64,000 nt of DNA from Clostridium lacusfryxellense (lineage in GTDB: Bacteria; Bacillota; Clostridia; Clostridiales; Clostridiaceae), in assembly GCF_018861735.1 (NCBI RefSeq), contig NZ_JAHLEB010000010.1:55420-119419 (forward strand), given 5' to 3'. The notes below the pieces were generated by a model, which saw only the letters and a program-made list of their open reading frames with translations, made no database searches and was not told the DNA's origin. This document shows, piece by piece, positions 18,106-27,903 of this stretch; the first letter of the stretch is position 1; every line of letters starts with the position of its first letter. The position numbers and the translations under genes were made by a program.

Positions 18106-18156
18106 ATACCCCTAGGGGTATGGGTATATTCTATCCTATTAAAAGACTTTTGTCCA
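18106..18156 (-). promoter_or_regulatory. Promoter and CsoR-type operator
   Basis: On the minus strand, TGGACA (18151-18156) and TAGAAT (18128-18133) are spaced by 17 bp. Directly downstream is the perfect palindrome ATACCCCTAGGGGTAT (18106-18121), with the C-tract/G-tract pattern bound by CsoR-family repressors. Confidence 0.85.
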
Positions 18157-18258
18157 TTTAAAAAATTCCGATAAAATTTTTAGTTATAATTTAACTTAAA
18201 GATAATTTAATTTTGTGGGCATAATATTTATATCTTCAGAAAGAAGGGATTAGATAAA

Positions 18259-18423
18259 ATGATTATACCAATAGCTATATATATTTTTATAATTTCATTA
18301 ATTGGATTAATACTGCTTTCTATATTTAGCAAGAAATTAAAGCCAAGTACAGTAACTTTAAGTGAATATGCACTAATGGTTACATCATCAATTGGAATTA
18401 TTATGTTGTTTTTTATTCTATAA
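18259..18423 (+). CDS. Small membrane protein of 54 residues
   Basis: An open frame from ATG 18259, with GAAGGGA upstream, to TAA 18421. It encodes two hydrophobic segments (about 3-22 and 38-54, rich in I and L) around a short polar loop with SKKLKPST. Nothing else codes here, and the frame ends about 50 bp before a strong terminator. No family is recognised. It could be a small membrane protein or a type I toxin-like peptide; the two-helix layout favours the former. Confidence 0.5.
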   Translation: MIIPIAIYIFIISLIGLILLSIFSKKLKPSTVTLSEYALMVTSSIGIIMLFFIL

Positions 18424-18475
18424 GAGTTTAATTATGGATTTATATAATAAAGGACTATTTTAAGCACAAAAAACT

Positions 18476-18521
18476 CCCCTTTACTGAAACAGATCTTTTT
18501 AAATCTGTTTCAGTAAAGGGG
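18476..18521 (+). terminator. Strong hairpin terminator
   Basis: A perfect 19-bp inverted repeat (18476-18494 with 18503-18521) with an 8-nt loop lies between the small membrane protein and the chemotaxis receptor remnant. There is an A-run on its left side, so it works best for minus-strand transcripts. Confidence 0.75.
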
Positions 18522-18536
18522 AACATACAATAGTTG

Positions 18537-18602
18537 TTATATTTTAAATTTTTGAACCAATACATTTAATTTCTCAGCTGTTATAGCTTGATTTTGAGAA
18601 GT
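18537..18602 (-). pseudogene. C-terminal remnant of a methyl-accepting chemotaxis protein
   Basis: The minus strand reads TSQNQAITAEKLNVLVQKFKI followed by a stop, a typical last stretch of clostridial chemotaxis receptors. The upstream part is gone. A second remnant with the same KFKI ending lies at 36118-36295. Confidence 0.65.
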
Positions 18603-18683
18603 ATAATTGATATCTATTAATTATGTATAATTTATGTTAACTATATTAAATTACCAAATAAATGATTATTTAGGATAAATATG

Positions 18684-18713
18684 TTGAAATTTACACAACA
18701 TTATATATATAAT
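18684..18713 (+). promoter_or_regulatory. Promoter of the PBP2-like gene
   Basis: TTGAAA and TATAAT are spaced by 18 bp, ending 26 bp before the start codon. Confidence 0.5.
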
Positions 18714-18739
18714 ATAGACATAAAGGTTAAGGTGATGAA

Positions 18740-21445
18740 ATGGGAAAAGAAAATAAATTTAATAGATATAATTCTCTACTTATAATTATGTTAGCTATAT
18801 TTTCAGTAATAATTGCAAAGTTATATTATTTACAAGTATATAATGGAGATTTTTACAAGGCTAAGGCAACTATTGCTTCTAATACTCATAAGGTTACAGT
18901 CGAAGCACCAAGAGGTCTCATAACAGACAAAAACGGAATAAACCTTGCAAATGAAGTGCCAGGCTACAACCTTACATATACAGATACGACTATATCAAAT
19001 AAACAATTATTTACAACATTACAAAAAGTATTTAAAATCTTGGATGAGAACAAAGAACTTGAGACAGATAGTTTCCCCTTGAAAATTAATCCATATAGAT
19101 TTGAATTTACCTCAAGTGACCCTAAGTCAATACAAGTCCTATTGTTAAGATTTATAAAAGATAGAGGTCTTGAATCTACCATTTTGAAAACCAAATTTAA
19201 AAATAAAAAAGAAGCCGATTTAACTAAATCTGAAATTACCCGACTTAATAATGAACTCTTAAAATTTACACCAGAGCAAATATACAATGATCTTCTTAAA
19301 AATTATGGTGTAATTAAAGGCGTATCGAGTTTAAACATAGATGCCTCTCCAGCTGTAATAAGGAGATATTTAATTGTAAATGACAGTATTAAAATGAATT
19401 TTTTCACTCAATATAAAGCTATTAGTATAGCAACTAATTTAAAGAGAGATACTTCTCTTATAATCGAACAAAGTCTCTCGGACCTACCTGGATTTAAAGT
19501 AGATGCTCAGCCTATGAGGCAATATCCCTATGATCAGCTCGCTTCATCAGTTTTAGGTTACATAAGTAAAATAAGCCCTGCTGATAAAGATAAATATTCA
19601 TCAAAAGGTTATGACACAAGTGTAGATTATGTTGGTACTTCTGGAATTGAAGCTGCAATGGAAAAGTATCTTAAAGGACATAATGGAGAAGAAGATGTAC
19701 TTATCGATGATAAAGCTGGCTCAAGGAACGAATCCAACAACATAAAGTCAGTTCCTGGAAATAATGTTCAGCTTACAATAGATGCAAATTTGCAATATGC
19801 CACTGAAAACGCTTTAAACACTGTAATGAAGAAATTGCAAAAGCAACCTATTACAAAAAAAGTAAATTCATCAAATGCTACAAGAGGTGGAGCTGTTGTA
19901 GTAGATATCCATACTGGCAACATATTATCACTTGTTAGTCTGCCTGGATACAATCCAAATGATTTTTCTACATCACAAGGATTAACAGAGGCTCAATCAG
20001 AGAAATATTTTAATCCAGATTATGAAAAAATGGCTAAATCTCAAGGAAAACCACAAAGTCTAATTGATTTTATGTTCCCAATAAATAAAAACATAAAAGG
20101 AAATACCACAATTAGAAGGGATAAGTATGATTACTATCCAAAGCATTTATATAATTATGCAACTATGTCCCTTATTCCGCCAGGTTCTACTGCTAAACCA
20201 CTGACTGCAATTGCAGGTCTAGAAACCGGAGTTATAAGTGCTTATTCTACTTATAATGATAAAGGTGGTTATGATATGACTGGCGAAAATGAACTGCACG
20301 GTAAATATTGGAACGCTTTTGTGACAGATGGAGCGCAAGGTGTTGTAAACGTAGTAAAGGCGCTACAAAAATCTAGTAACCCATTTTTTATGAATGTAGG
20401 TCAGAAATTAAGAGAAAAACATGGCGATGATATCTTAGCTAAATATGCATGGATGTTTGGACTAGGAGCTAATCCTAAAGCAGTTAACCCTGGTACTGGA
20501 ATAGAAATAAATGAAAATTTTGGACAAGTATATAATATAGTATCACAAAAAAACTTATCCGCTTCTCAATATCTTTTTAATATTGAGGAAAATTTAACTA
20601 AGGGAGTTAGTTATAACAGATCAAAATTCCCCCCATTAGATCTGTATGATAGAGAGGGAGATAATCTTATTGTTTATAATGATAAAACTCTCTCTGAAAT
20701 TAAAACCGAAATTAAAAATAAAATAAAAGACTCCGTAAAAACCGGAACTTTTTCAACTATTAACTATAAGGTTCTGTTTAAGCAGTTAATTGCCGCAGAT
20801 CCCCTGTATAAAGGAAAAAAGTTTACAGCTGACAATCTTCAATCAGTTATAAATGAAGTTAACTACCAGGCAGTTGTGGATGGGCATAGCTCTTTAAGTC
20901 AACCAGCCAATATGTTTAATGCATCTATTGGGCAAGGAATGGACACTTTCACCCCTATTCAGATGGCAAATTTTATAGCAACTATTGCAAACGGTGGGAC
21001 AAGATATAAGCTTAATTTGGTTGATAACGTAAAGGATTTTAATGGCAAGTTAATATCACAAACAAAACCTGAGGTTTTAAATAAAGTTGATATGAGTGCA
21101 CAAACAAGATCTTTAGTTATGCAGGGTATGAACGAGGTTACAGGTACAGAAGGTACTGCTAAATCACTTGCTGATTTCCCTATCCCTACAGGTGGTAAAA
21201 CTGGTACTGCACAATTTAATACTGAAACACAAACTAAGATTGATAGAGGAGATTATGCGTGGTATGTAGGCTACGCACCAGCTACCAATCCTGAAATTGC
21301 AATATCTGTAGCTATATTTGACGGTGGTTTTGGTAGTAGCGCGGCTGATGTCGCTACAGGTATGTACGAGAGTTATTTTAAAAACGATCCTCGGATGGCG
21401 AAATATAAAAATAAGTATGACATAAAATTAAAACGGGTTAATTAA
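18740..21445 (+). CDS. Penicillin-binding protein 2-type transpeptidase
   Basis: A 901-residue class B penicillin-binding protein that cross-links peptidoglycan outside the membrane. It has one N-terminal membrane anchor (about 13-32), a dimerisation or pedestal domain (about 45-330) and a transpeptidase domain. Catalytic motifs are S483-T-A-K, S545-S-N547 and K820-T-G. It is longer than typical 600-700-residue PBP2 proteins, with insertions around 100-230 and 570-700, as in other clostridial PBP2/MrdA proteins. The start is ATG 18740 after AGGTGATGAA. It is monocistronic; no rodA or mreBCD is adjacent, so its role in elongation or sporulation is not settled. Confidence 0.92.
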   Translation: MGKENKFNRYNSLLIIMLAIFSVIIAKLYYLQVYNGDFYKAKATIASNTHKVTVEAPRGLITDKNGINLANEVPGYNLTYTDTTISNKQLFTTLQKVFKILDENKELETDSFPLKINPYRFEFTSSDPKSIQVLLLRFIKDRGLESTILKTKFKNKKEADLTKSEITRLNNELLKFTPEQIYNDLLKNYGVIKGVSSLNIDASPAVIRRYLIVNDSIKMNFFTQYKAISIATNLKRDTSLIIEQSLSDLPGFKVDAQPMRQYPYDQLASSVLGYISKISPADKDKYSSKGYDTSVDYVGTSGIEAAMEKYLKGHNGEEDVLIDDKAGSRNESNNIKSVPGNNVQLTIDANLQYATENALNTVMKKLQKQPITKKVNSSNATRGGAVVVDIHTGNILSLVSLPGYNPNDFSTSQGLTEAQSEKYFNPDYEKMAKSQGKPQSLIDFMFPINKNIKGNTTIRRDKYDYYPKHLYNYATMSLIPPGSTAKPLTAIAGLETGVISAYSTYNDKGGYDMTGENELHGKYWNAFVTDGAQGVVNVVKALQKSSNPFFMNVGQKLREKHGDDILAKYAWMFGLGANPKAVNPGTGIEINENFGQVYNIVSQKNLSASQYLFNIEENLTKGVSYNRSKFPPLDLYDREGDNLIVYNDKTLSEIKTEIKNKIKDSVKTGTFSTINYKVLFKQLIAADPLYKGKKFTADNLQSVINEVNYQAVVDGHSSLSQPANMFNASIGQGMDTFTPIQMANFIATIANGGTRYKLNLVDNVKDFNGKLISQTKPEVLNKVDMSAQTRSLVMQGMNEVTGTEGTAKSLADFPIPTGGKTGTAQFNTETQTKIDRGDYAWYVGYAPATNPEIAISVAIFDGGFGSSAADVATGMYESYFKNDPRMAKYKNKYDIKLKRVN

Positions 21446-21465
21446 ATGTCATATATTTATTGAAT

Positions 21466-21873
21466 TTAATATTCGAATGAATTACTAGCTTTTTCAATCC
21501 ACAATCTAATTATCTTCTTTATGTTATCTTGATCTTTTTCTACTTGGCTAAGGGTTTGCAATTTTATAACGGCTCTTTTATCAGCTTGCCATTCAAGAAG
21601 GCCTGTTTCGTCAATAAAAAGCGGTCTTTTTGTATGTGTATCCTTACCTTTTGGACCTGTATGAAAAACGATTGTAACATATTCTTTAGAGTGAAAATTT
21701 AACGTGATTATGTCATTCCCATTTAATGAATAACTAGGTGCATTCCACTTTATTCCCTCAAGAAGATTATCTCCTGTTTGTTTTATGATTTCCCTTACTA
21801 ATTGAATTATTTCAATTTGAGGGTGATTCATATTTAATACAAACTCATCAACACTTTCATTATTTTTCTTCAT
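21466..21873 (-). CDS. DUF1801 domain protein
   Basis: A 135-residue cytoplasmic protein with the DUF1801 (YdhG-like) pattern: a helical N-terminus, GIKWNAPSYSLNG, then beta strands (IITLNFHSKEYVTIVFHTG) and a C-terminal helix with RLWIEKA. The fold is compact, and the function is not established. The start is ATG 21873 with GGAGGAA. It lies convergent to the PBP2 gene with only 20 bp between stops and no clear terminator. Confidence 0.85.
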   Translation of the reverse strand: MKKNNESVDEFVLNMNHPQIEIIQLVREIIKQTGDNLLEGIKWNAPSYSLNGNDIITLNFHSKEYVTIVFHTGPKGKDTHTKRPLFIDETGLLEWQADKRAVIKLQTLSQVEKDQDNIKKIIRLWIEKASNSFEY

Positions 21874-21919
21874 TTATTATTCCTCCTACGTGGGCTAATT
21901 TCTATCTATGGAAATTTCA

Positions 21920-22999
21920 TTATAAAATACTTTCTACGTCGCTTAGCATAATTTTATAAAACTCCTCTGGACTATCAAGCATTGCGTAATGTTTTGCATT
22001 TGCTATAAATGTTATATTCTTTTGAGGAGCTTCTATTGTAGAAAAATATTTTTCTGCAACTGTATGTGGTGTTTCCCAATCATCATTTCCAATTATAAAA
22101 AACACTGGAACTTTATAGCCGTTATCATATTTCTCCATATCAAATTCTTCAAACATATATTTAAAAAGATTATTATGTAGCTTCATAGTATTAGAAGCAA
22201 AATATGTTGAATATTCCGACAGATAGTGTTCTGTCTGTTTAACCATCTTAAAAATATTTCTGTCGACATCCAACAAGTTATATTTTTGTGCAATTGCTTT
22301 GAGCTTAAAGAAATTTTGTTTTGTTTCGTTATTATAGATTCCTGTAGGGTAAGTCTTCATGCTTTGAAGACTTTTTATGTCCTGCTTTTTTTCAGAGGAT
22401 TTGGCTAAGGATAAAGTTTTTTCATACAGAGTTCTTTCATTTACAGTAGTCCCAACCATCTGTCCTGTTCCAAAATAACACATAACATCCTCTGGATACT
22501 TTCGAATAAATAGTAGTCCCAAAGCACTTCCAAATGAATGACCAAGTATTACTATCCCTTCTTTCTGGTATTTCTTTTTTAAATATACGCATATCTCATG
22601 TGTATCCTCAATTAATTGCTCCATAGTGTTTGTATCAGGATTATTTTTATTCTTTTTAAATATATTGGAGTAATAAGTTCTCCCAGTGTTTCTTTGATCC
22701 CAATGAACAACCGTAAAACTTTTTTCCCACTCCTCCTGAAACGAATGTATTAAAGGAATCATAGAAAAGCCAGGACCACCATGTAAATATAAAATCACTG
22801 GATTATTAGCATCTGTGCCTCGATGATATAGATATTGATCTAAACCACCGATTTCTTTGAATTCTTCAAGGTAAATGCTAGGTTTTTCTGGATCTTTTTC
22901 GTGTTTGAGTTTTAGTTTTTTATTTCCGTTTTTACTCATCAACACAAATAGAAACACACCTAATACCACTAAACCCATACCAATTAACAGCTGACACAT
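21920..22999 (-). CDS. Alpha/beta hydrolase, proline iminopeptidase-like
   Basis: A 359-residue protein with one N-terminal membrane anchor (about 3-20) and an alpha/beta-hydrolase domain. The oxyanion region is HGGPGFSM, the WDQRNTGRT motif follows, and the nucleophile elbow is GHSFGS, as in prolyl iminopeptidases. A late acidic residue and His (IANAKHYAMLDSP) complete the triad. I chose ATG 22999, with AAGGGG upstream, over GTG 23023. It follows sbcC by about 30 bp on the same strand and may be co-transcribed, with no obvious link to DNA repair. The substrate is unknown. Confidence 0.85.
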   Translation of the reverse strand: MCQLLIGMGLVVLGVFLFVLMSKNGNKKLKLKHEKDPEKPSIYLEEFKEIGGLDQYLYHRGTDANNPVILYLHGGPGFSMIPLIHSFQEEWEKSFTVVHWDQRNTGRTYYSNIFKKNKNNPDTNTMEQLIEDTHEICVYLKKKYQKEGIVILGHSFGSALGLLFIRKYPEDVMCYFGTGQMVGTTVNERTLYEKTLSLAKSSEKKQDIKSLQSMKTYPTGIYNNETKQNFFKLKAIAQKYNLLDVDRNIFKMVKQTEHYLSEYSTYFASNTMKLHNNLFKYMFEEFDMEKYDNGYKVPVFFIIGNDDWETPHTVAEKYFSTIEAPQKNITFIANAKHYAMLDSPEEFYKIMLSDVESIL

Positions 23000-23028
23000 A
23001 TACCTTTCACCCCTTCTGTTCACCCGAA

Positions 23029-26000
23029 TTAAGTATATTCTAGTTTTACCTTGCTTCCTCCCTGTCCCTGCTCTGCCGGAGTAACTATTAATTTTATTGG
23101 CACTCTATTTCGAAGTTCTTCTACGTGACTTATTATTCCAACAGATAATGTACTTGAATGTAATTTTTCAAGTGAGTTCATAACTATGTCCAGTAGATCC
23201 GTGTCTAGTGTTCCAAAACCCTCATCTAGGAAGAAGAATTCTAGTGGAGCACTACCTTTTAATTGAATTTGTGATGAAAGCGCAAGTGCAAGACATAACG
23301 ATGTTAAAAAGGTTTCTCCGCCGGATAATGTGTTAGTTTCGCGCCTTGTGCCTCCATTGAAATCATCCCTCATTACAAATGCTCCATCAGCATCAAGTTC
23401 TAATGCATACCTTCCCCTTGTTATATCCTTTAATCGTTTTGAGGCTTCCATTGATATATATTTGAGCTGCTTCATTGCTACATATTCTACAAATTTATTC
23501 CCTTGAATTAAATTATCAAGTTCTTTTAAAAGGCCAAGCTTATGTTCTACTTTTTTTCTAGTGATTATTAGATTTTTGACTTCTTGTAGTTTTCTTTCCA
23601 TTTCCTCGAGAGCCCTATATTGAGCTCCTATCGCCTTTGTTTTTTCTTCTAAAATTGTTATAAGATCTTCCCTTTTCACTTTTAATTCTTCAAAGATAGT
23701 CGGATCTACTGTTTTTCCGTTAAGAAGATTTTCTACTCTACGCATATTATCTATAATGTTACGTTTAAGTTCTTCATATTCTTTTATTTCTTTATCTAGA
23801 AGGATCAAAACTTCTCTTGGAACTAAATAAAGTGAGGCAATAATGGCTGTCTCAAAGTAGTTTTCATTAAGCGATAAGTTCAACTTTTCCTGTGATTCTA
23901 AAAGCATCTTTGATAACATTTCTTTTTTGTCTTCTTCACTGGTCTTTTGAGTAAACACCTTTTGTTTTTCTATATTTTCTTTTTCTAAAATTTCTTTCAG
24001 GCTGGTCTCTTTTAAAGTTATGTCTTTAATTTCATTTCTAACTTTTTCTATTTCAATTTTCGGTGTATTTTCTTTTGAAGGAGTGAACCCACATATCTCA
24101 ACTATTTGAATAGTTAAACGGTCTATTTCAGCCTTTTTTTCCTTACCACTGGTTTCTATTTCTGTTTTTGTGGTGGTTAGTTCTCTTAGATATTTGTCTA
24201 TATCCGCCTTTTGTTTTTCTATATTCACAAGCTCTATTCTAAATTTGCGAGCTGATGATGTTAAGTTTATTACTTCATTATCTATTACTTTTATCTGCTG
24301 TATTTTTTGTTTTATAGTTTTTGATGCTGTATTATCATCTTTATTTTGCTTAAACAAAGACTCTTCATGCTTTAATTCTTCATTTAGCAATCTAAATTTT
24401 TCTTGTAGTATGTTTAATCTTTCCAGTGCAATAGATAATTCTCCTTGCAATACTAGTGAGGCCTCTTCCTTTTGTTTTAAACCTTCCCCCAGTTTTGCTT
24501 CTTCCATATCTACTTTACTTTTCTCTTCTCTAAGTTTAAGGAGTGAACCCTCAAACTCAGTTTTTTCTTTATTGTATATTTCAATTTTTTCTTTAAACAG
24601 AGTTAATGATGCTTCGCTCGTATTCTTCTGCGTTTCTAACTCCTCGATGTTTATACCATTTAGCTTCAACGTAACTATTTCTAATTGATTATTTATATAC
24701 TCCACATCTTTTAGAAGTCCAGCATAATTTATTAACTCTTTTTGAAGATCTTCAGATAATGTTACCAGCTTTAAACCCATACTTTCCTTTAATTCTTTTT
24801 TAACTTCTAGATCGGTATCTACTATCATCTCTGCTATTTTCGGATGATGCTCCGACCCACATACTGGGCACATGTTTCCATCTAGTAAATCTGACGCTAG
24901 AATTGTTGCTAACTGTCCCTGCTCTATTGCTTTTATTTCGTCGTCTATACCTTTAACCTGGGCTTTCAAATTTTCTATAGTTTCTTCTTTATTTTTTAAA
25001 TTTAACTTAACTTTTTCACTTTCAATGTTAGCAATATTACACTTTTCCTTAAATTCATTCTTTATTTTTTCATTTTCTTTTGCCTTCTCTAATTCAACTC
25101 TGAGCAGACTGAATGATTCCTGCTTTTCTAGTAACAAATTATTATCTCCCGGGAAATTATTCGCTATTTCCACTCCTTTTTTCTCTAAAAGCACTAATTT
25201 ATTATGTTTATCTTCCTGACTATTTATAACTCTTTTATGAATCAAATCCATGTCAAACAGGGTTTTCTTCAATGTTTCGCCTTTATTTTTGAGTTCTTCA
25301 ACATTTTTGCCCGTTGCCATAACTTCTAACTCACTATTATAAGCGTTATACAATTTTTCCCTATATTCAGGCAATATTTCTATTTCATTTAGTTTTTCTT
25401 CTGTTAGTAGTAGCTGTTTATCTATTTTCGCTTTATTATCATCAATAATGACTACATTTAAATTCTTTTCTTTTATATTTCGCGTAAGTTCTTTATGTTT
25501 TTCTAAAAGAATATCTTTCTGCGTTGCCAAATAAATTATTTTCTCTTCAATTGAAGCAGCTTGCTTTAGACTTACTTCCTTTTCAATTAGAGTCGGCAGT
25601 TTATCGTTTTTATTATTCCATGCCTTATCATAAGAAATTTTTGTAATATTCAGTTTTTCATTTATTTCTAAAAAGTCACAACTAAGCTTCTCAAGTTTAA
25701 TCTTATTTAGCTCTAAGCTTTTTTGAGTCTGCGATACATTATCAATAAAGGGTTTTACATTTAGCGCTAGACTTCCTTTTGTGAACTTTTCTTTTTTCTC
25801 TTTAAACTCTTCTTCTTGCTTATTTAATTCAGCTTCTTTTTTCAAATACCGATCTTTTTCTTCTTGTAATTCGATGGCTACTTTATACACCTCGTACTCT
25901 TTATCCAAAATATTTTTCTGCTTTTTAGTTTCTTTTTCTTCTTCTTTTAAATTATCTAAAGCCACTTTTATTTGAGTATGGGCTTCTTCTCCCACATTCT

Positions 26001-26628
26001 CGTAGCCTTTCATTTCTCCCTCAAGCACACTTATAGTCTTTAAGTTTTCATTTCTAACTGATCTTATCTTATCGTATAGTTTGGATCCGTATTTCTCTAG
26101 AGCAAATATTCTCTCTAACATATTTCTTCTTTCTTTCCCTGTTAGCTTTAAAAATTCATTGAACTTACCTTGAGGTAACACTACTGATCTTGTAAAATCT
26201 TCAACTTTTAGCCCTATAATTGATACAATATTCTCTTCAACGTCTTTAGGTCCTTCTGCTAACACCTGATTCTCCTGTGGATTTTCCTTGTTTATTTCTA
26301 TAAGTCTTGCATATGCAGTTTTAAAGTTTCCAGTCTTTAATCTCTTTATGCTTCGCTCTGATCTATAAGTCTTTCTAGTTTTACCTATTCCTATTTCAAA
26401 ATCAAAACTTACTTCTACAACATTAGTTTCTGTATTTACAAACTCTTTTGTGTCTCTAGACACTTTTCCATAAAGAGCTATAGTTATCCCATCTAAAATA
26501 GTTGATTTGCCACTAGCTGTTGGACCGAAAATCCCGAAAAGTCCTTTTTCTGTAAGCTTTGAAAATTCGATAGTTTGCTGCTCCACAAAGGAATTTAACC
26601 CCTTTATATTAAGATTTACTGGTTTCAT
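23029..26628 (-). CDS. sbcC: SbcC, ATPase subunit of the SbcCD nuclease
   Basis: A 1199-residue SMC-like ATPase. N-terminal Walker A is GPTASGKST. Two very long coiled coils flank a zinc hook, CPVCGSEHHP (Cys587, Cys590). The C-terminal signature is TLSGGETF and Walker B is FFFLDEGFGTLD. With SbcD it forms a dimeric complex that opens hairpins and processes double-strand ends and palindromes. I chose ATG 26628, beginning MKPVNLNIKGLNSF with AGGAGG upstream; it overlaps the end of sbcD by 20 bp, so translation is coupled. A longer frame from 26658 lies inside sbcD. Length is slightly above the usual 1050. Confidence 0.95.
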   Translation of the reverse strand: MKPVNLNIKGLNSFVEQQTIEFSKLTEKGLFGIFGPTASGKSTILDGITIALYGKVSRDTKEFVNTETNVVEVSFDFEIGIGKTRKTYRSERSIKRLKTGNFKTAYARLIEINKENPQENQVLAEGPKDVEENIVSIIGLKVEDFTRSVVLPQGKFNEFLKLTGKERRNMLERIFALEKYGSKLYDKIRSVRNENLKTISVLEGEMKGYENVGEEAHTQIKVALDNLKEEEKETKKQKNILDKEYEVYKVAIELQEEKDRYLKKEAELNKQEEEFKEKKEKFTKGSLALNVKPFIDNVSQTQKSLELNKIKLEKLSCDFLEINEKLNITKISYDKAWNNKNDKLPTLIEKEVSLKQAASIEEKIIYLATQKDILLEKHKELTRNIKEKNLNVVIIDDNKAKIDKQLLLTEEKLNEIEILPEYREKLYNAYNSELEVMATGKNVEELKNKGETLKKTLFDMDLIHKRVINSQEDKHNKLVLLEKKGVEIANNFPGDNNLLLEKQESFSLLRVELEKAKENEKIKNEFKEKCNIANIESEKVKLNLKNKEETIENLKAQVKGIDDEIKAIEQGQLATILASDLLDGNMCPVCGSEHHPKIAEMIVDTDLEVKKELKESMGLKLVTLSEDLQKELINYAGLLKDVEYINNQLEIVTLKLNGINIEELETQKNTSEASLTLFKEKIEIYNKEKTEFEGSLLKLREEKSKVDMEEAKLGEGLKQKEEASLVLQGELSIALERLNILQEKFRLLNEELKHEESLFKQNKDDNTASKTIKQKIQQIKVIDNEVINLTSSARKFRIELVNIEKQKADIDKYLRELTTTKTEIETSGKEKKAEIDRLTIQIVEICGFTPSKENTPKIEIEKVRNEIKDITLKETSLKEILEKENIEKQKVFTQKTSEEDKKEMLSKMLLESQEKLNLSLNENYFETAIIASLYLVPREVLILLDKEIKEYEELKRNIIDNMRRVENLLNGKTVDPTIFEELKVKREDLITILEEKTKAIGAQYRALEEMERKLQEVKNLIITRKKVEHKLGLLKELDNLIQGNKFVEYVAMKQLKYISMEASKRLKDITRGRYALELDADGAFVMRDDFNGGTRRETNTLSGGETFLTSLCLALALSSQIQLKGSAPLEFFFLDEGFGTLDTDLLDIVMNSLEKLHSSTLSVGIISHVEELRNRVPIKLIVTPAEQGQGGSKVKLEYT

Positions 26629-27874
26629 TTTTCGGTTCCTCCTCTTCGTCCTCGCCATATGCTATGTTCATAAACAATTCCATTAACTCACTAGATGGCT
26701 CAAGTCCACCACGTGCCTTTGTAAAATACTCTTTAAACATTTCTTCCATGGATCTCTCTCTTAGACTTTCCTTTAATTCTTCTTCACTTTCAAAATCTTC
26801 GATTATAGGCTGAATTGAAACTATGTCCGCCCTTAATCTTTTCATTTCCTTTATATTCTCTGTACTTATTATTTCCTTTGTCTTTATTTCAAGGTATACC
26901 CAAATATTCTTTTCACCCTCATTTTTACATCTCTCTAATGCTTCATCAACGCTTTCACATTTCCATACTTCTATAGGTTTGTAGTTTCTAAACAATATTT
27001 GTGATATCTCCGCCTCCATGCCAGCTTTAACATCTACAAGATACGCTCCTTTGCTATAATTAATTTCACTTTTACTATATTGAATTGGTGAACCTGAATA
27101 CCTTATCTTACCTTTGGTTCCTGGCACTTTCTGAGGTCTATGAAGATGGCCGAGCGCTGTATATTGCGCTTTATCCGGGAAGTTAGCTGGAGAAACAGAG
27201 AGACTTCCACCTAGTTGTATGCTTCTCTCCGATCCACTTTCCTCGCCTCCCATAGCATATAAGTGTGATACAACTAGGTTTATAGTATCATCCCTATATT
27301 TTTTCGATAACTTTTCTAAAAGCTCTCCTATTCTGCCAGAGTAGCTTTGTTGCCTTTCCTCATCTCCAAGTCCCGTTGATAAGACCTCATTTAGCCTTTT
27401 CTCACTTGGATAAGGAAGTGTAATAATCACTGCCTTTTCGCCTCGAACACTGACCTCTAAATAACCTTCACCACTTTCTATTATTTCAAAGTCGTATTCA
27501 TGATTAATGTTAAACTCTCCAAATACGCCTTCCCTTGCTACACTCTTTGGTTCACCTAATAGGACAACCCCATGCTCATATGCAAGTGGACTAGCTGCAA
27601 CTAACCTTTCTGGGTTATCATGATTACCTGCGATAACTAGGACTGCAGTTTTACCGCTGCTAGTTATATTTTTAAGGGTACTGTAAAACATCTTTTCTGC
27701 TCTTGCTGGTGGATTTCCATTGTCATATATATCTCCAGCAATAAGCACTAAATCTATATCATTATTTTTAACTATATCTATAAATTCTTCTAAAAACTCT
27801 TCCTGTTCCTCTAGCCTACTGAATTGCTCTAGAGTCTTTCCTAGATGCCAATCTGAGGTGTGCAGTATTCTCAT
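26609..27874 (-). CDS. sbcD: SbcD, nuclease subunit of the SbcCD complex
   Basis: A 421-residue metallophosphoesterase of the Mre11/SbcD family. Metal-binding motifs are visible: TSDWHLGK (8-14), LIAGDIYD (46-52), AGNHDNPERL (about 101-110) and ALGHLHRPQ. The C-terminal domain from about 290 contacts SbcC. The start is ATG 27874 with AAAGGAG upstream. It overlaps sbcC and follows addA after a 304-bp gap filled with repeats, so the repair cluster is addB-addA-sbcD-sbcC in transcription order. Confidence 0.95.
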   Translation of the reverse strand: MRILHTSDWHLGKTLEQFSRLEEQEEFLEEFIDIVKNNDIDLVLIAGDIYDNGNPPARAEKMFYSTLKNITSSGKTAVLVIAGNHDNPERLVAASPLAYEHGVVLLGEPKSVAREGVFGEFNINHEYDFEIIESGEGYLEVSVRGEKAVIITLPYPSEKRLNEVLSTGLGDEERQQSYSGRIGELLEKLSKKYRDDTINLVVSHLYAMGGEESGSERSIQLGGSLSVSPANFPDKAQYTALGHLHRPQKVPGTKGKIRYSGSPIQYSKSEINYSKGAYLVDVKAGMEAEISQILFRNYKPIEVWKCESVDEALERCKNEGEKNIWVYLEIKTKEIISTENIKEMKRLRADIVSIQPIIEDFESEEELKESLRERSMEEMFKEYFTKARGGLEPSSELMELFMNIAYGEDEEEEPKNETSKS

Positions 27875-27903
27875 CTTAGTTGCTCCTTTCTTTGTTGTTT
27901 TAT

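Noticed and set aside
24900..24930. GGGACAGTTAGCAAC-like sequence in sbcC, also GGGACAGTTAATAA in the acetyltransferase gene at about 36700
   Set aside because: Both encode GQL in ordinary conserved positions; they look like chance matches to the repeat core.
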